The position numbers and the translations under genes were made by a program. The notes below the pieces were generated by a model that had not been told where the DNA came from, searched no databases, and saw nothing but the letters and a program-made list of their open reading frames with translations. Source: Comamonas sp. BIGb0152 (GTDB taxonomy: Bacteria; Pseudomonadota; Gammaproteobacteria; Burkholderiales; Burkholderiaceae_C). Taken from it: a stretch of DNA of 64,000 bases. Of this stretch, positions 17,858-26,627 are shown one piece after another. The stretch spans positions 699,789 through 763,788 of the forward strand of contig NZ_JANUDY010000001.1 of assembly GCF_024809975.1 (NCBI RefSeq), written 5' to 3'. Within the stretch, counting starts at the first letter, position 1; each line of letters starts with the position of its first letter.

Positions 17858-18655
17858 CTACTCCAGCACCGCACTGCTGAACTCGCGCCGAAACTGCTCG
17901 GGCGGCATGCCCGCGGCACGCTGGAACATGGCGATAAAGGCCGAGGCCGTGCTGTAGCCCAGGTCAAAAGCGATCTCCTGCACCGTCTGGCCCTGGCCCA
18001 GCGCATCCACCGCACACAGATGGCGCAGGCGCTGGCGCCATTCGGCCAGGCCCATGCCCAACTCCTGGTGGCAGTGCCGGGCCAGGGTGCGCTCGGTCAG
18101 GTGCACCGAGGCCGCCCAGTCGGCCATGGTGCGGCGGCTGCCCGGCTCAGCCTTGAGGGCGTCGAGCACGGTCACCAGTGCCTTGGACTGGGCAGCGGGC
18201 AGAAAACTGTGCTCGGACGGCGCCTGCCGCATCTGGTCCACCATGACCTCGGCCAGGCGCAGGTCTTCGGGCGTTGCGGGCCGGCGTATGTCACGTTGGG
18301 CCAGATCGGCCAGGATGCTGCGCGCGATGGCGCTGATGCGGATGATGCAGGCATGCCCAGGCAGGCCCGTGCACAGCGCCGGCTGCACATAAAACGAGCG
18401 GTAGACGGCCGCCTGCGGCACATAGCAGTTGTGCTCCACCGCTGGCGGAATCCAGATACCGTACTGCGGCGGCGCCACCAGGCTCCGCCCTTGGGTGACG
18501 ATGGTCATCGTGCCATGCGATGTGTAGTTCAGATGCCCGGGCCGGTGGCGGTGCGCATCGGCAAAGCTGCCGGCGGCAAACTCGTCATAACGCACCAGAT
18601 AGGGCGCCGTCTCGGCATCCACGTCATAGATTTTCAGTGCCTGGCCTGTCGCCAT
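17858..18655 (-). CDS. AraC-family transcriptional regulator
   Basis: A 265-residue regulator. It has an N-terminal cupin-like sensing domain (HRHRPGHLNY, then GIWIPPAVEHNCY) and a C-terminal double helix-turn-helix, with TMADWAASVHLTERTLARH as the first and TVQEIAFDLGYSTASAFIAMF as the second, ending in the usual PEQFRREF. It is divergent from an EamA exporter gene with about 130 bp between the starts. It therefore probably controls that exporter, as often seen for this AraC subgroup. Confidence 0.9.
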   Translation of the reverse strand: MATGQALKIYDVDAETAPYLVRYDEFAAGSFADAHRHRPGHLNYTSHGTMTIVTQGRSLVAPPQYGIWIPPAVEHNCYVPQAAVYRSFYVQPALCTGLPGHACIIRISAIARSILADLAQRDIRRPATPEDLRLAEVMVDQMRQAPSEHSFLPAAQSKALVTVLDALKAEPGSRRTMADWAASVHLTERTLARHCHQELGMGLAEWRQRLRHLCAVDALGQGQTVQEIAFDLGYSTASAFIAMFQRAAGMPPEQFRREFSSAVLE

Positions 18656-18689
18656 GGTGGCTCCTTGCAGCGACCCGCCAGCGCAACAT

Positions 18690-18764
18690 GTCTGGCTTGG
18701 TGGCTGAATTGTCAGATTACAGCTATAGGCTTTAAACCCGCCACGGCGATGATAGCAGCCAGAC
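18690..18764. promoter_or_regulatory. Inverted repeat in the AraC/exporter divergent region
   Basis: GTCTGGCT at 18690-18697 is the exact reverse complement of AGCCAGAC at 18757-18764, and the two arms lie 59 bp apart between the divergent starts. This could be a pair of operator half-sites for the adjacent AraC regulator. The match is short and the role is speculative. Confidence 0.25.
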
Positions 18765-18783
18765 GTTTTTGAGTTCTAGACAT

Positions 18784-19686
18784 ATGCAATACCTGTATCC
18801 GCTGCTCGCGGTCTTGATCTGGTCGGGCAACACGGTGGTCAGCAAACAAGCCGCTGGCGCCATCGCACCCATTGAAATCGGCTTTCTGCGCTGGGTGCTG
18901 GCGGTGCTGCTGGTCACCCCCATGCTGCTGCCTGCCGTTTGGCGCAACCGCGAGGCCATCCGAGGCCATGCCGGTCAAATCCTGGTGCTGGGCATTTTGG
19001 GCATGGTGGTCTACCAAAGCTGCGCCTACTTTGCCGCCGCCTACACCACGGCCACGCACATGGGCATCATCCTGACCTTGTCGCCACTGGTGGTGCTGGG
19101 TATCTGTGTCGGCCTGCTGGGCCAGGTGCTGACGGCGGGCGGCGCCTTCGGCTCGCTGCTGGCCTTTGCCGGCGTGGTCTTGGTCATCAGCGAAGGCCAT
19201 CCCAGCTCGCTGCTCGCCCAGGGCATCAACCGGGGCGATCTGCTGATGCTGCTGGCCTGCCTGGCCTATGCGGCCTACAACATCTTGCTCAAACGCTGGG
19301 CCATGCCGCGTGTGCCCAGCTGGCAGCTGCTGTACCTGCAGATGGTGGTGGCCATGTTCGCCCAGCTGCCGTTCTACCTGGCCTCACCCAAGGTCGGCCT
19401 CAATGCCGACAACTGGTACCTGGTCGCCTATGCCGGCACCATGGCATCGATTGTGGCCACCTGGATGTGGATGACCGCCGTGGCCAGGCTGGGCCCCAGC
19501 CGCTCCATCATGTTCTTCAACCTGACCCCGCTGCTGACCGCGCTGATCGCCTCGGCCTGGGCCAAAGAGCAGCTGCACAGCTATTTGTGGATTGGCGGGG
19601 CGATGACCATTTTGGGCGTGCTGCTGGCCGAGCTGTGGAAAACGCCGCTGCGCCGCGCCAGAGGCAGTGCCCGCAACGCGGTCTGA
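18784..19686 (+). CDS. EamA-family drug/metabolite exporter
   Basis: A ten-helix inner-membrane transporter of about 300 residues with two EamA repeats (about 5-135 and 150-290), recognised by LIWSGNTVVSK near the start and by the start of the second repeat at DLLMLLACLAYAAYNILLKRW. Members export amino acids or other small metabolites. The ATG at 18784 fits the first helix; the upstream TTG does not add sensible sequence. It is divergent from the AraC regulator, which probably senses the exported compound. Confidence 0.9.
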   Translation: MQYLYPLLAVLIWSGNTVVSKQAAGAIAPIEIGFLRWVLAVLLVTPMLLPAVWRNREAIRGHAGQILVLGILGMVVYQSCAYFAAAYTTATHMGIILTLSPLVVLGICVGLLGQVLTAGGAFGSLLAFAGVVLVISEGHPSSLLAQGINRGDLLMLLACLAYAAYNILLKRWAMPRVPSWQLLYLQMVVAMFAQLPFYLASPKVGLNADNWYLVAYAGTMASIVATWMWMTAVARLGPSRSIMFFNLTPLLTALIASAWAKEQLHSYLWIGGAMTILGVLLAELWKTPLRRARGSARNAV

Positions 19687-19690
19687 AAGC

Positions 19691-19861
19691 TCAGCCCATC
19701 GCCAAGAGGTCGTAGATGGTCTTGGCCATCAGCCCCAGCAGGCCGCAGACCGATACCAGCATCAGCCAGGGCGCCCAGGCCTTGTCGCGCCAAGAAAAGC
19801 CCAGCATCAGGCTGACGCAGCAAATGCCCAGCAAAACCAGGGTGGTGTTGAAACTCAGCAA
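19691..19861 (-). CDS. Small two-helix membrane protein, unknown function
   Basis: A predicted 56-residue protein with two hydrophobic helices (about 3-22 and 30-52) separated by a charged loop (FSWRDKAWAPW). The TTG at 19861 has GGAGG four bases upstream and begins the first helix; a GTG five codons earlier is the alternative. It is convergent with the EamA gene, only 4 bp away. The hydrophobic pattern and the ribosome-binding site support a real gene, but no family was recognised. Confidence 0.55.
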   Translation of the reverse strand: MLSFNTTLVLLGICCVSLMLGFSWRDKAWAPWLMLVSVCGLLGLMAKTIYDLLAMG

Positions 19862-20001
19862 ACGGCCTCCGTGCACAGTGGTGTGGATCAGCGGTCATCT
19901 TCCGCCCATTGGCCGGTTGGCTTGTTGACGGCCATCAAGGAATGCGGACGCGCCTAAGCCCTCCGCCCCCTTCTCGCTAAGAACATGCTTGGCATATTGA
20001 T

Positions 20002-20015
20002 ATTCCAGATGGAAT
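20002..20015. promoter_or_regulatory. 14-bp palindrome upstream of cysK
   Basis: ATTCCAGATGGAAT is a two-arm inverted repeat (6-bp arms, 2-bp centre) about 65 bp before the cysK start, inside an AT-rich stretch likely to hold the promoter. It is a candidate operator for cysteine or sulfur control; no regulator is assigned. Confidence 0.35.
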
Positions 20016-20079
20016 GATCAACTGCGTCACAATGGTTCGACGATTTCCACCCCCTACCCCTTGATCCGCTGGAGGCTCC

Positions 20080-20997
20080 ATGAAAGTTGAGAACATTCTG
20101 CACACCATTGGCAACACGCCGGTGGTCCATATCAACCGCCTGTTTGGCCCTGGCGCCCAGGTCTGGATCAAGTCCGAGCGCAGCAACCCCGGCGGCTCCA
20201 TCAAGGACCGGATTGCGCTGGCGATGATTGAAGATGCCGAAAAGTCTGGCGCACTGCAGCCCGGTGGCACCATCATTGAGCCCACCAGCGGCAACACCGG
20301 CGTGGGCCTGGCCCTCGTCGCTGCCGTCAAAGGCTACAAGCTCATCTTGGTGATGCCCGAGAGCATGTCCATCGAGCGCCGCCGCCTGATGCTGGCCTAT
20401 GGCGCCAGCTTTGACCTGACCCCCAAGGAAAAAGGCATGAAGGGCGCCATCGCCCGCGCCGAAGAGCTGGCCGCGCAAACCCCCGGATCCTGGATTCCGC
20501 AGCAGTTCGAAAACCCCGCCAACACTGCCGTGCATGAGCGCACCACCGCCCAAGAGTTGCTGGCCGATTTCCCCGATGGCCTGGATGTGCTGATCACCGG
20601 CGTGGGCACCGGCGGCCACTTGTCGGGTGTGGCCCATGTGCTCAAGGCCAAGTTCCCCCAGCTCAAGGTCTATGCGGTCGAGCCCACGGCCTCGCCGGTC
20701 ATCTCGGGCGGCCAGCCCGCGCCCCACCCGATCCAGGGCATTGGTGCCGGCTTTATTCCGCGCAACCTCGATACCAGCGTGCTCGACGGCGTGATCCAGG
20801 TCGATGCCGAGCCCGCCCGTGAATACGCGCGCCGCGCCGCCCGCGAGGAAGGCCTGCTGGTCGGCATCTCGTCCGGCGCCACCTTGGCCGCCATCGCACA
20901 AAAGCTGCCCGATCTGCCAGCCAACGCCAAGGTGCTGGGCTTTGCCTATGACACCGGTGAGCGCTACCTGTCGGTCGAGGGCTTTCTGCCCGCCTGA
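20080..20997 (+). CDS. cysK: Cysteine synthase A (O-acetylserine sulfhydrylase)
   Basis: A PLP enzyme of 305 residues that makes cysteine from O-acetylserine and sulfide in the cytoplasm. The PLP lysine is K42 in NPGGSIKDR. The substrate loop [10 protein letters not shown] and the phosphate-cradle GTGGHLSG are present, and the late Ser is in GISSGAT. The length and the loop sequence fit CysK better than the shorter-loop CysM, though the two can be hard to separate by eye. It has its own upstream palindrome and a strong terminator, so it is probably monocistronic. Confidence 0.88.
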   Translation: MKVENILHTIGNTPVVHINRLFGPGAQVWIKSERSNPGGSIKDRIALAMIEDAEKSGALQPGGTIIEPTSGNTGVGLALVAAVKGYKLILVMPESMSIERRRLMLAYGASFDLTPKEKGMKGAIARAEELAAQTPGSWIPQQFENPANTAVHERTTAQELLADFPDGLDVLITGVGTGGHLSGVAHVLKAKFPQLKVYAVEPTASPVISGGQPAPHPIQGIGAGFIPRNLDTSVLDGVIQVDAEPAREYARRAAREEGLLVGISSGATLAAIAQKLPDLPANAKVLGFAYDTGERYLSVEGFLPA

Positions 20998-21027
20998 TCA
21001 CCGCAGCCGCCCCTGCGCTCTACCCCC

Positions 21028-21058
21028 AGCCCCTGGCATCCAAGCCAGGGGCTTTTTT
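21028..21058 (+). terminator. Intrinsic terminator of cysK
   Basis: A perfect 10-bp stem, AGCCCCTGGC with GCCAGGGGCT, with a six-base loop and a run of six T, starting 30 bp after the cysK stop. Confidence 0.92.
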
Positions 21059-21271
21059 ATTACCTATCGTCACATCAAAATGGATAACCATAATTAATTT
21101 ATGGAGCCAGCCATGCCATATTTCAGGCCGAGCGCGTTTTCTTGCCCAGCCACCTTCCAGCCCCTTTTTCCGATTGCGCTGCTGATCTTGGCCCGAGCAC
21201 CTGGCCCCTAACCAGAAGCCCCGCGCCCGCCTCGTCCACCCAAAAACTTCCCAACACCTGGAGAGACCGTG

Positions 21272-22771
21272 ATGCAATTTTCCTGGAACGATCCAACGGC
21301 GATCATGTTCGCCATCTACCTGGTGGCCATGCTGGCCATTGGCTGGCTCGGCTACTTGGGCACCAAGAACCTGTCCGATTACATCCTGGGCGGCCGCAGC
21401 CTGGGCAGCTTCGTGACCGCCCTGTCGGCGGGGGCATCGGACATGAGCGGCTGGCTGCTGATGGGCCTTCCGGGGGCGATCTACGCCTCCGGCCTGTCCG
21501 AATCCTGGATTGCAGTCGGCCTCATCTTTGGCGCCTACCTCAACTGGTTTTTCGTCGCGGGACGCCTGCGCCTCTACACCGAGCGCGCTGGCAATGCACT
21601 GACCTTGCCCGACTATCTGGCCAACCGCTTCGAGGACAAAACCAATCTGCTGCGCATCGTTACCGCGCTGGTGATCCTGGTGTTCTTCACCTTGTACTGC
21701 GCCTCGGGTGTGGTGGCGGGTGCACGCCTGTTCGAGAACATGTTTGGCATGCACTACACCACCGCGCTATGGGTGGGCGCGGCTTGCACCATCGCCTATG
21801 TGCTGATTGGTGGCTTTCTGGCCGTGAGCTGGACGGACACCATCCAGGCCTCGCTGATGATCACCGCGCTGATCCTGGCACCGGTCATCGCCTGGCTGGC
21901 CGTGCAAGGCCAGTTGCAGCCCGGCCAGGACCTGCATACCATCGTGGCCGCCGAGAAGTTCGATCTGCTGCGCGGCGCCAGCGTTGCCGGTATCGTCTCG
22001 CTGCTGGCCTGGGGCCTGGGTTACTTTGGCCAGCCGCATATCCTGGTGCGCTTCATGGCCGCCTCGTCGGTGCAGACCATTCCCTCCTCACGTCGCATCA
22101 GCATGGGCTGGATGATTCTCTGCCTGGGCGGTGCCATGGCCGTGGGCTTCATCGGTATCCCGTATTTCGCGGCCCATCCCGAAGGCGCTGTGGCCGTGAA
22201 CGCCAACGCCGAGACCGTGTTCATCGAGATCGCCAAACAGCTGTTCAACCCCTGGATCACCGGCGCGCTGCTGGCGGCCATTCTGGGCGCAGTGATGAGC
22301 ACGCTGTCGTGCCAGCTGCTGGTGTGTTCCAGCGCGCTGACTGAAGATATCTACCGTGTCTTCCTGCGCAAGCAGGCCAGCCAGACCGAGCTGGTGTGGG
22401 TCGGCCGCGCCATGGTGCTGCTGGTGGCCCTGATTGCGATTGTCATCGCGCGCAACCCCGAGGCCAAGGTGCTGGGCATGGTGAGCTATGCCTGGGCAGG
22501 TTTTGGCGCCGCTTTCGGCCCAGTCATCATCTTGTCGCTGTTCTGGGGCCGCATGACGCGCGGCGGCGCACTGGCCGGCATCATTGTCGGGGCCGTCACG
22601 GTGCTGGTGTGGAAGCAGTTCGGCTGGCTGGGCCTGTACGAGATCATCCCCGGCTTCATGCTGGCCTGGATCGCTACCGTCGTCGTTAGCCGCATGGGGC
22701 CAGCGCCCTCGCCGGCCATGGCGCAAACACATGCCGAGGTGGAACGCGAGTTCGCCCAGCTGCCCCGCTGA
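21272..22771 (+). CDS. putP: Sodium/proline symporter
   Basis: A solute:sodium symporter of about 499 residues with thirteen membrane helices, importing proline with Na+. Diagnostic segments are LGGRSLGSFVTALSAGASDMSGWLLMGLPGA in helices 1-2, where the Na+ site lies, and ARLFENMFGM. The ATG at 21272 has GGAGAG six bases upstream; a GTG overlaps one codon before it. It stands alone between two terminators and converges on tctA. No proline dehydrogenase gene is close, so proline use depends on genes elsewhere. Confidence 0.93.
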   Translation: MQFSWNDPTAIMFAIYLVAMLAIGWLGYLGTKNLSDYILGGRSLGSFVTALSAGASDMSGWLLMGLPGAIYASGLSESWIAVGLIFGAYLNWFFVAGRLRLYTERAGNALTLPDYLANRFEDKTNLLRIVTALVILVFFTLYCASGVVAGARLFENMFGMHYTTALWVGAACTIAYVLIGGFLAVSWTDTIQASLMITALILAPVIAWLAVQGQLQPGQDLHTIVAAEKFDLLRGASVAGIVSLLAWGLGYFGQPHILVRFMAASSVQTIPSSRRISMGWMILCLGGAMAVGFIGIPYFAAHPEGAVAVNANAETVFIEIAKQLFNPWITGALLAAILGAVMSTLSCQLLVCSSALTEDIYRVFLRKQASQTELVWVGRAMVLLVALIAIVIARNPEAKVLGMVSYAWAGFGAAFGPVIILSLFWGRMTRGGALAGIIVGAVTVLVWKQFGWLGLYEIIPGFMLAWIATVVVSRMGPAPSPAMAQTHAEVEREFAQLPR

Positions 22772-22789
22772 TTGGCAGCGCTGCGGAAC

Positions 22790-22824
22790 AAAAAAGGGAG
22801 CGTGCCAGGCACGCTCCCTTTTTT
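22790..22824. terminator. Bidirectional terminator between putP and tctA
   Basis: A 16-bp perfect stem with a three-base loop, beginning with six A and ending with six T. It serves both convergent genes. Confidence 0.93.
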
Positions 22825-22844
22825 GCGGCGAGTGGCCAAGGCCT

Positions 22845-24389
22845 TCAGGCATCCGTCACAGGGGCCAATCCAGCGCTGTCCACCTGGGCTTCCAGGCGCT
22901 TGACGCGGCTCTTGCGCCAGGCCGACCAGGTCACCGCAGCGAGCAAGAACGCGCTGATGCAGACAAAGGTGGCACTGATGGGGCGCTGCATGAAGACCAT
23001 CATGTCACCCCGGGACAGCAGCAGCGCACGGCGGAAGTTCTCCTCCATCATGGGGCCCAGCACAAAGCCCAGCATGATGGGTGCGACCGAGAAGTCCAGC
23101 ACCATCAAGATGGCGCCGATGATGCCGAAAGCCAGCACCTCCCAGATGTGGAACAGGCTGTTTTGCGTGGTAAACACCCCCACCGCGATGAAGAACATCG
23201 CCGACGGGAACAGGTACTTGTAGGGCACGGCCAGCATCTTCACCCAGACGCCGATCAGCGGCACATTCAGGATCATCAGGATCACATTGCCGATCCAGAA
23301 GCTGGCAATCAGGCCCCAGAAAATGTCCGGGTGCTCACTGATCAGCTGCGGGCCTGGCTGGATGCCCTGGATCAACAACGCGCCCAGCAGCAAGGCCATC
23401 ACGGCATCGCCCGGAATGCCCAGGCTCATGGTCGGGATGAAGTCCACCTGGGTCTTCGAGTGCGCCGAGGCCTCAGGGGCTGCGACGCCAGCGATCATGC
23501 CGGTGCCAAAGCGGCTGGGGTCCTTGGCCACCTTTTGCTCCAGCGCATAGGCGATGAAGGTGGTGATGGTTGGGCCCGTGCCGGGCATGGCGCCAAACAA
23601 GGTGCCCACGGCCGTGCCGCGCACCATCGGCCAGAAGGCCTCTTTCAGCTCGGCCATCGAGGGGCGCATGTCGCGGATGCGCATCTTGGTGTTGCTGGTG
23701 ATGGCCTTCATCTTGTTGACGTTGAGCAAGAAGTCGGCAATGCCGAACAAGCCCATGGCCACGGCCACCATCTCCAGGCCATCGCTCAGGTCCGGAAGGT
23801 CGAAGGCAAAGCGGAAAGTGCCGCTGTTCACATCGGTGCCAACGATGCCGCAGAGCAGTCCAAACAAGGTCATGGCCACCCCCTTGAGCGGCGAGCCGCG
23901 CGACATGGTCGAACCCGCCAGCAAGCCCAGCAGCATGATGGAGAACAGCTCGGCAGGGCCAAATTTGAACGCGATGGTGGTCAGCAGCGGCGAGGCGAAA
24001 ATCATCACGATGATGCCGACCGAAGCGGCAAAGAACGAGCAGATCATCGTGATGCCCAGCGCCGTTCCGCCCTTGCCTTTCTTGGTCATCGGGTAGCCGT
24101 CCAGGCAGGTCACTGCATGGGGCGGGTGCGAAGGCAGGTTCAGCAAGATGGCGCCGATCGCGCCGCCGTACTGTGAGCCGTAGAAGATACCGGCCAGCAT
24201 CAGGATGGCGGGAACCGGTTGCATGGTGTAGGTCAGCGGCAGCAGGATGGAGATCGCCGACAGCGCGCCCATGCCCGGCAGCACGCCAATCAGGTTACCC
24301 ACCAGCACGCCGAAGAAGGACCACATCAGATTGTGGCCCTGGAAGGCGATGCCAAAGCCGAACCAGAGGTCTTGCAATGCTTGTCCCAT
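22845..24389 (-). CDS. tctA: Tripartite tricarboxylate transporter, large membrane subunit
   Basis: A 514-residue protein of the TctA family with about twelve helices, forming the channel of a binding-protein-dependent secondary carrier for citrate-like carboxylates. Two repeated family motifs are clear: GVLPGMGALSAISILLPLTY near residue 38 and the related GAMPGTGPTITTFIAYALE near residue 265. The gene starts 3 bp after tctB. The periplasmic receptor tctC, normally first in tctCBA, is missing here. In Comamonas and Bordetella relatives, receptors are often encoded elsewhere in many copies. Confidence 0.95.
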   Translation of the reverse strand: MGQALQDLWFGFGIAFQGHNLMWSFFGVLVGNLIGVLPGMGALSAISILLPLTYTMQPVPAILMLAGIFYGSQYGGAIGAILLNLPSHPPHAVTCLDGYPMTKKGKGGTALGITMICSFFAASVGIIVMIFASPLLTTIAFKFGPAELFSIMLLGLLAGSTMSRGSPLKGVAMTLFGLLCGIVGTDVNSGTFRFAFDLPDLSDGLEMVAVAMGLFGIADFLLNVNKMKAITSNTKMRIRDMRPSMAELKEAFWPMVRGTAVGTLFGAMPGTGPTITTFIAYALEQKVAKDPSRFGTGMIAGVAAPEASAHSKTQVDFIPTMSLGIPGDAVMALLLGALLIQGIQPGPQLISEHPDIFWGLIASFWIGNVILMILNVPLIGVWVKMLAVPYKYLFPSAMFFIAVGVFTTQNSLFHIWEVLAFGIIGAILMVLDFSVAPIMLGFVLGPMMEENFRRALLLSRGDMMVFMQRPISATFVCISAFLLAAVTWSAWRKSRVKRLEAQVDSAGLAPVTDA

Positions 24390-24392
24390 GGC

Positions 24393-24875
24393 TTACATCC
24401 CCCATCTGACCAGCGGCATCTGCACTTGCAGCGCCCACCAGAAAATCACCACGGCGACGATCATCATCGACATGGCCAGCACAAAGCAGGCCATGATGCT
24501 GTTGCTGCGGTCGCCCAGAGCGCAGATAAACACAATGGCAAAGGTGGCGGGCAGCAGGCCCAGGTATTCGCCGCAGAAGTAGAAGGCAATGGTGCCCAGG
24601 ATGATGCAGACCGCACCCCGGAAGTCCGGGATGTCATGCTTGTGCCCGACCAGCGCGGCATCGCCGCCAGCGCCTTTTTTATGGGCCGTCAGCGCAATCA
24701 GCACACCCGTCAGCGCCAGCAAGATGCCCACTGCAAAGGGGAAGTAGCCCGGCCCCATATGGTCCAGGGAGCCAATGTTGTAGCTCTGCGCCGCATAGGC
24801 CGCACTGCCACCGATCAGCACCATCAGCGCGCCGCCGTAGTAATCCTTGTTGTAGGTTTTGCCTGGGGCGCTCAT
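24393..24875 (-). CDS. tctB: Tripartite tricarboxylate transporter, small membrane subunit
   Basis: A four-helix protein of 160 residues, the TctB partner of TctA. The family-typical MGPGYFPFAVGILLALTG near residue 40 marks the first helix pair, and the last two helices frame the short basic loop CALGDRSNS. The ATG at 24875 is the first Met with a family-like N-terminus; longer readings reach into the regulatory region. Tandem repeats about 110 bp upstream may bind the adjacent TctD-like regulator. Confidence 0.92.
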   Translation of the reverse strand: MSAPGKTYNKDYYGGALMVLIGGSAAYAAQSYNIGSLDHMGPGYFPFAVGILLALTGVLIALTAHKKGAGGDAALVGHKHDIPDFRGAVCIILGTIAFYFCGEYLGLLPATFAIVFICALGDRSNSIMACFVLAMSMMIVAVVIFWWALQVQMPLVRWGM

Positions 24876-24987
24876 GGTCGCCCCCTGGCGGGCACAGCGC
24901 GCCCATGCACACCCCGGAGGGTGGTCCAGCATTCACACATCTTCGTCTCCTTCTTTTACAACTTTGCGCAGAAAGTCTAGAAAACGA

Positions 24988-25019
24988 AGCTGCCAAACAG
25001 CTGCCAATCCGGCAGCCAA
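24988..25019 (-). promoter_or_regulatory. Candidate TctD operator repeats upstream of tctB
   Basis: AGCTGCCAA occurs at 24988-24996 and again at 24999-25007, an 11-bp period, followed by the 7/9 match GGCAGCCAA at 25011-25019. The last two units also form a GCTGCC/GGCAGC inverted repeat. This sits in the 199-bp gap between the sensor kinase gene and tctB. OmpR-family regulators bind this sort of array. Function is inferred. Confidence 0.45.
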
Positions 25020-25074
25020 CACCAAAAATACGTAGATCTACTTAGCCAAAACAGTCCCGCAAAAGACAGCGGAA

Positions 25075-26622
25075 TCAGGCGCTTGCGGGGGCCAGCGGCA
25101 GGCGAACACGGACCAGCAGCCCCGGGCGGCCATCGCCATCGGCGGCATTCCCGTCTTCCAGCAGCAGCTCTCCGTGGAAGCGCTGCACATAGGCCCGTGC
25201 AATCGCCAGCCCCAGCCCCGATCCACCCGGCGCTTGCGCGGCATCGGCTTGGAGGCGGCTAAAGCGGGCAAAGGCCCGCTCGCGGTCTTCGGGGGCAATG
25301 CCGGGGCCATCATCCTGCACACGGATCTCCACCCAGCCCGGCGTACGCAGCACGGCCACATTGATATGGCCTTGCGCCGGGGTGTAGACGATGGCGTTGT
25401 GGACCAGGTTGGCGAGCAGTTCATACACGGCCGTGGCGGCGGCCTGCACGGGCGCGGCCATCGGCACAGCCGGCGCGTGTGCGCCATCGCTGCCGGCAGG
25501 TTCATCCTCATCAAAATCCTGCCCCCGCACATCGGTCCAGCCCAGGTCCTGCTGCTTGTCCAGCGCCAGCGGCAGGTAGGCCAGCACCACCTCGCGCGCC
25601 ACCGCATTGGCATCGCAGAGTTCGGCCTCCCTGCGGATCGCCACCGCAGGCTGGCTGGCATGGGCCAGCGCCAGCAGCTGCTCGGACACGCGGCGGCCCC
25701 GCTGCAGTTGCTGGAGCATGCTGCGCAAAGTCGCCTGCACGGCCTCGGGATCGGTCTCGCGCAGCGCATAGCCGGCCTGGGTGGTCAGAATGGCCAGCGG
25801 TGTGCGCAGCTGGTGCGAGGCATCGGCCAAAAACTGGCGCTGCTGGGCCAGCGCATCGCGTTGCTGCGCCAGGTGCAGGTTCATCGCATCCACCAGGGGT
25901 CGCACCTCGCCGGGCACGTCCTGCGTCGCCAAGGGCTGCAGGTCATCGCTGCGGCGCTGCTGCACAGCGCGGCGCAAAGCCTTCAACGGCCGCAGGCCCC
26001 AGGCCACGCCCAGCCACACCACCAGCACCAAGACCAGCAGGGTGCGGCCGTCGCGCAGCAGGCTGTCCCACATGAGGCTGTGCACGGTACGCTCAATGCC
26101 CGCGCTGGTCTGGGCCGACTGGATCAGCACCCGCCATTCCTGGCCCGATCGGTCATGCAGCACGCGCAGCAAGGCCAGCACGCGCACCGGCTGGTGCTCC
26201 ACCTCGGCGGCATAGACCACGCGCGTACCATCGGCAGCCGCGCGAAAAGGCCGGCCTGCATCGGCCGGGTCCTGCGCCGGCTCTGGAAACTGCGCCGCGC
26301 CCAGCAGCAAACGGCTCTGCGCGCCATCCGGCGTCTGCAGCTGCACGCGCAGGAACTTGCGCCGGCTGCTCACGGCCTCGAACATCGAGACGATGTGCAA
26401 CGGCCCATCCAGGCTCAGCTGGCCCTCGCCGTCCCAGCCCAGGCTGTCCGACAAGGCCTGCGCCGGCTCCAGCAGGCTCTGGTCATAGGCCTGGGCCAGC
26501 TCCCGCCCCAGGCTAACGCTGTCACGCCAGCTGTCCAGCACCAAGAGCGCCGTCAGCACGGGCACCAGCACCCACAAAAGGCGCAAACGCAGGCCATGGG
26601 ACGCGCGCAAATGCCAGGCCAT
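25075..26622 (-). CDS. tctE: TctE-like sensor histidine kinase
   Basis: An inner-membrane sensor kinase of 515 residues. It has an N-terminal helix (about 13-30), a periplasmic domain (about 31-195), a second helix (about 196-215), a HAMP-like linker, the phospho-acceptor helix with H270 in ADASHQLRTPL, and an ATPase domain with the N box (ELLANLVHNAIVYTP), G1 (DDGPGI) and G2 (GGSGLGLAI). The architecture and position beside tctBA fit TctE, which senses tricarboxylates. An acidic insert (DFDEDEPAGSDG) precedes the ATPase domain. It follows the regulator gene by 5 bp. Confidence 0.85.
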   Translation of the reverse strand: MAWHLRASHGLRLRLLWVLVPVLTALLVLDSWRDSVSLGRELAQAYDQSLLEPAQALSDSLGWDGEGQLSLDGPLHIVSMFEAVSSRRKFLRVQLQTPDGAQSRLLLGAAQFPEPAQDPADAGRPFRAAADGTRVVYAAEVEHQPVRVLALLRVLHDRSGQEWRVLIQSAQTSAGIERTVHSLMWDSLLRDGRTLLVLVLVVWLGVAWGLRPLKALRRAVQQRRSDDLQPLATQDVPGEVRPLVDAMNLHLAQQRDALAQQRQFLADASHQLRTPLAILTTQAGYALRETDPEAVQATLRSMLQQLQRGRRVSEQLLALAHASQPAVAIRREAELCDANAVAREVVLAYLPLALDKQQDLGWTDVRGQDFDEDEPAGSDGAHAPAVPMAAPVQAAATAVYELLANLVHNAIVYTPAQGHINVAVLRTPGWVEIRVQDDGPGIAPEDRERAFARFSRLQADAAQAPGGSGLGLAIARAYVQRFHGELLLEDGNAADGDGRPGLLVRVRLPLAPASA

Positions 26623-26627
26623 GGCGG

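Noticed and set aside
17368..17957. Several short open frames within and around the RNase P RNA
   Set aside because: The region is explained by rnpB and the terminator; the frames are by-products of RNA conservation.
22584..24176. A 530-codon plus-strand frame running from putP across the terminator into tctA
   Set aside because: It crosses a strong bidirectional terminator and is antisense to TctA, whose motifs are clear.
24876..25074. A possible tctC remnant before tctB
   Set aside because: Neither strand of the 199-bp gap shows a signal peptide or any receptor-like segment; only regulatory repeats are visible.
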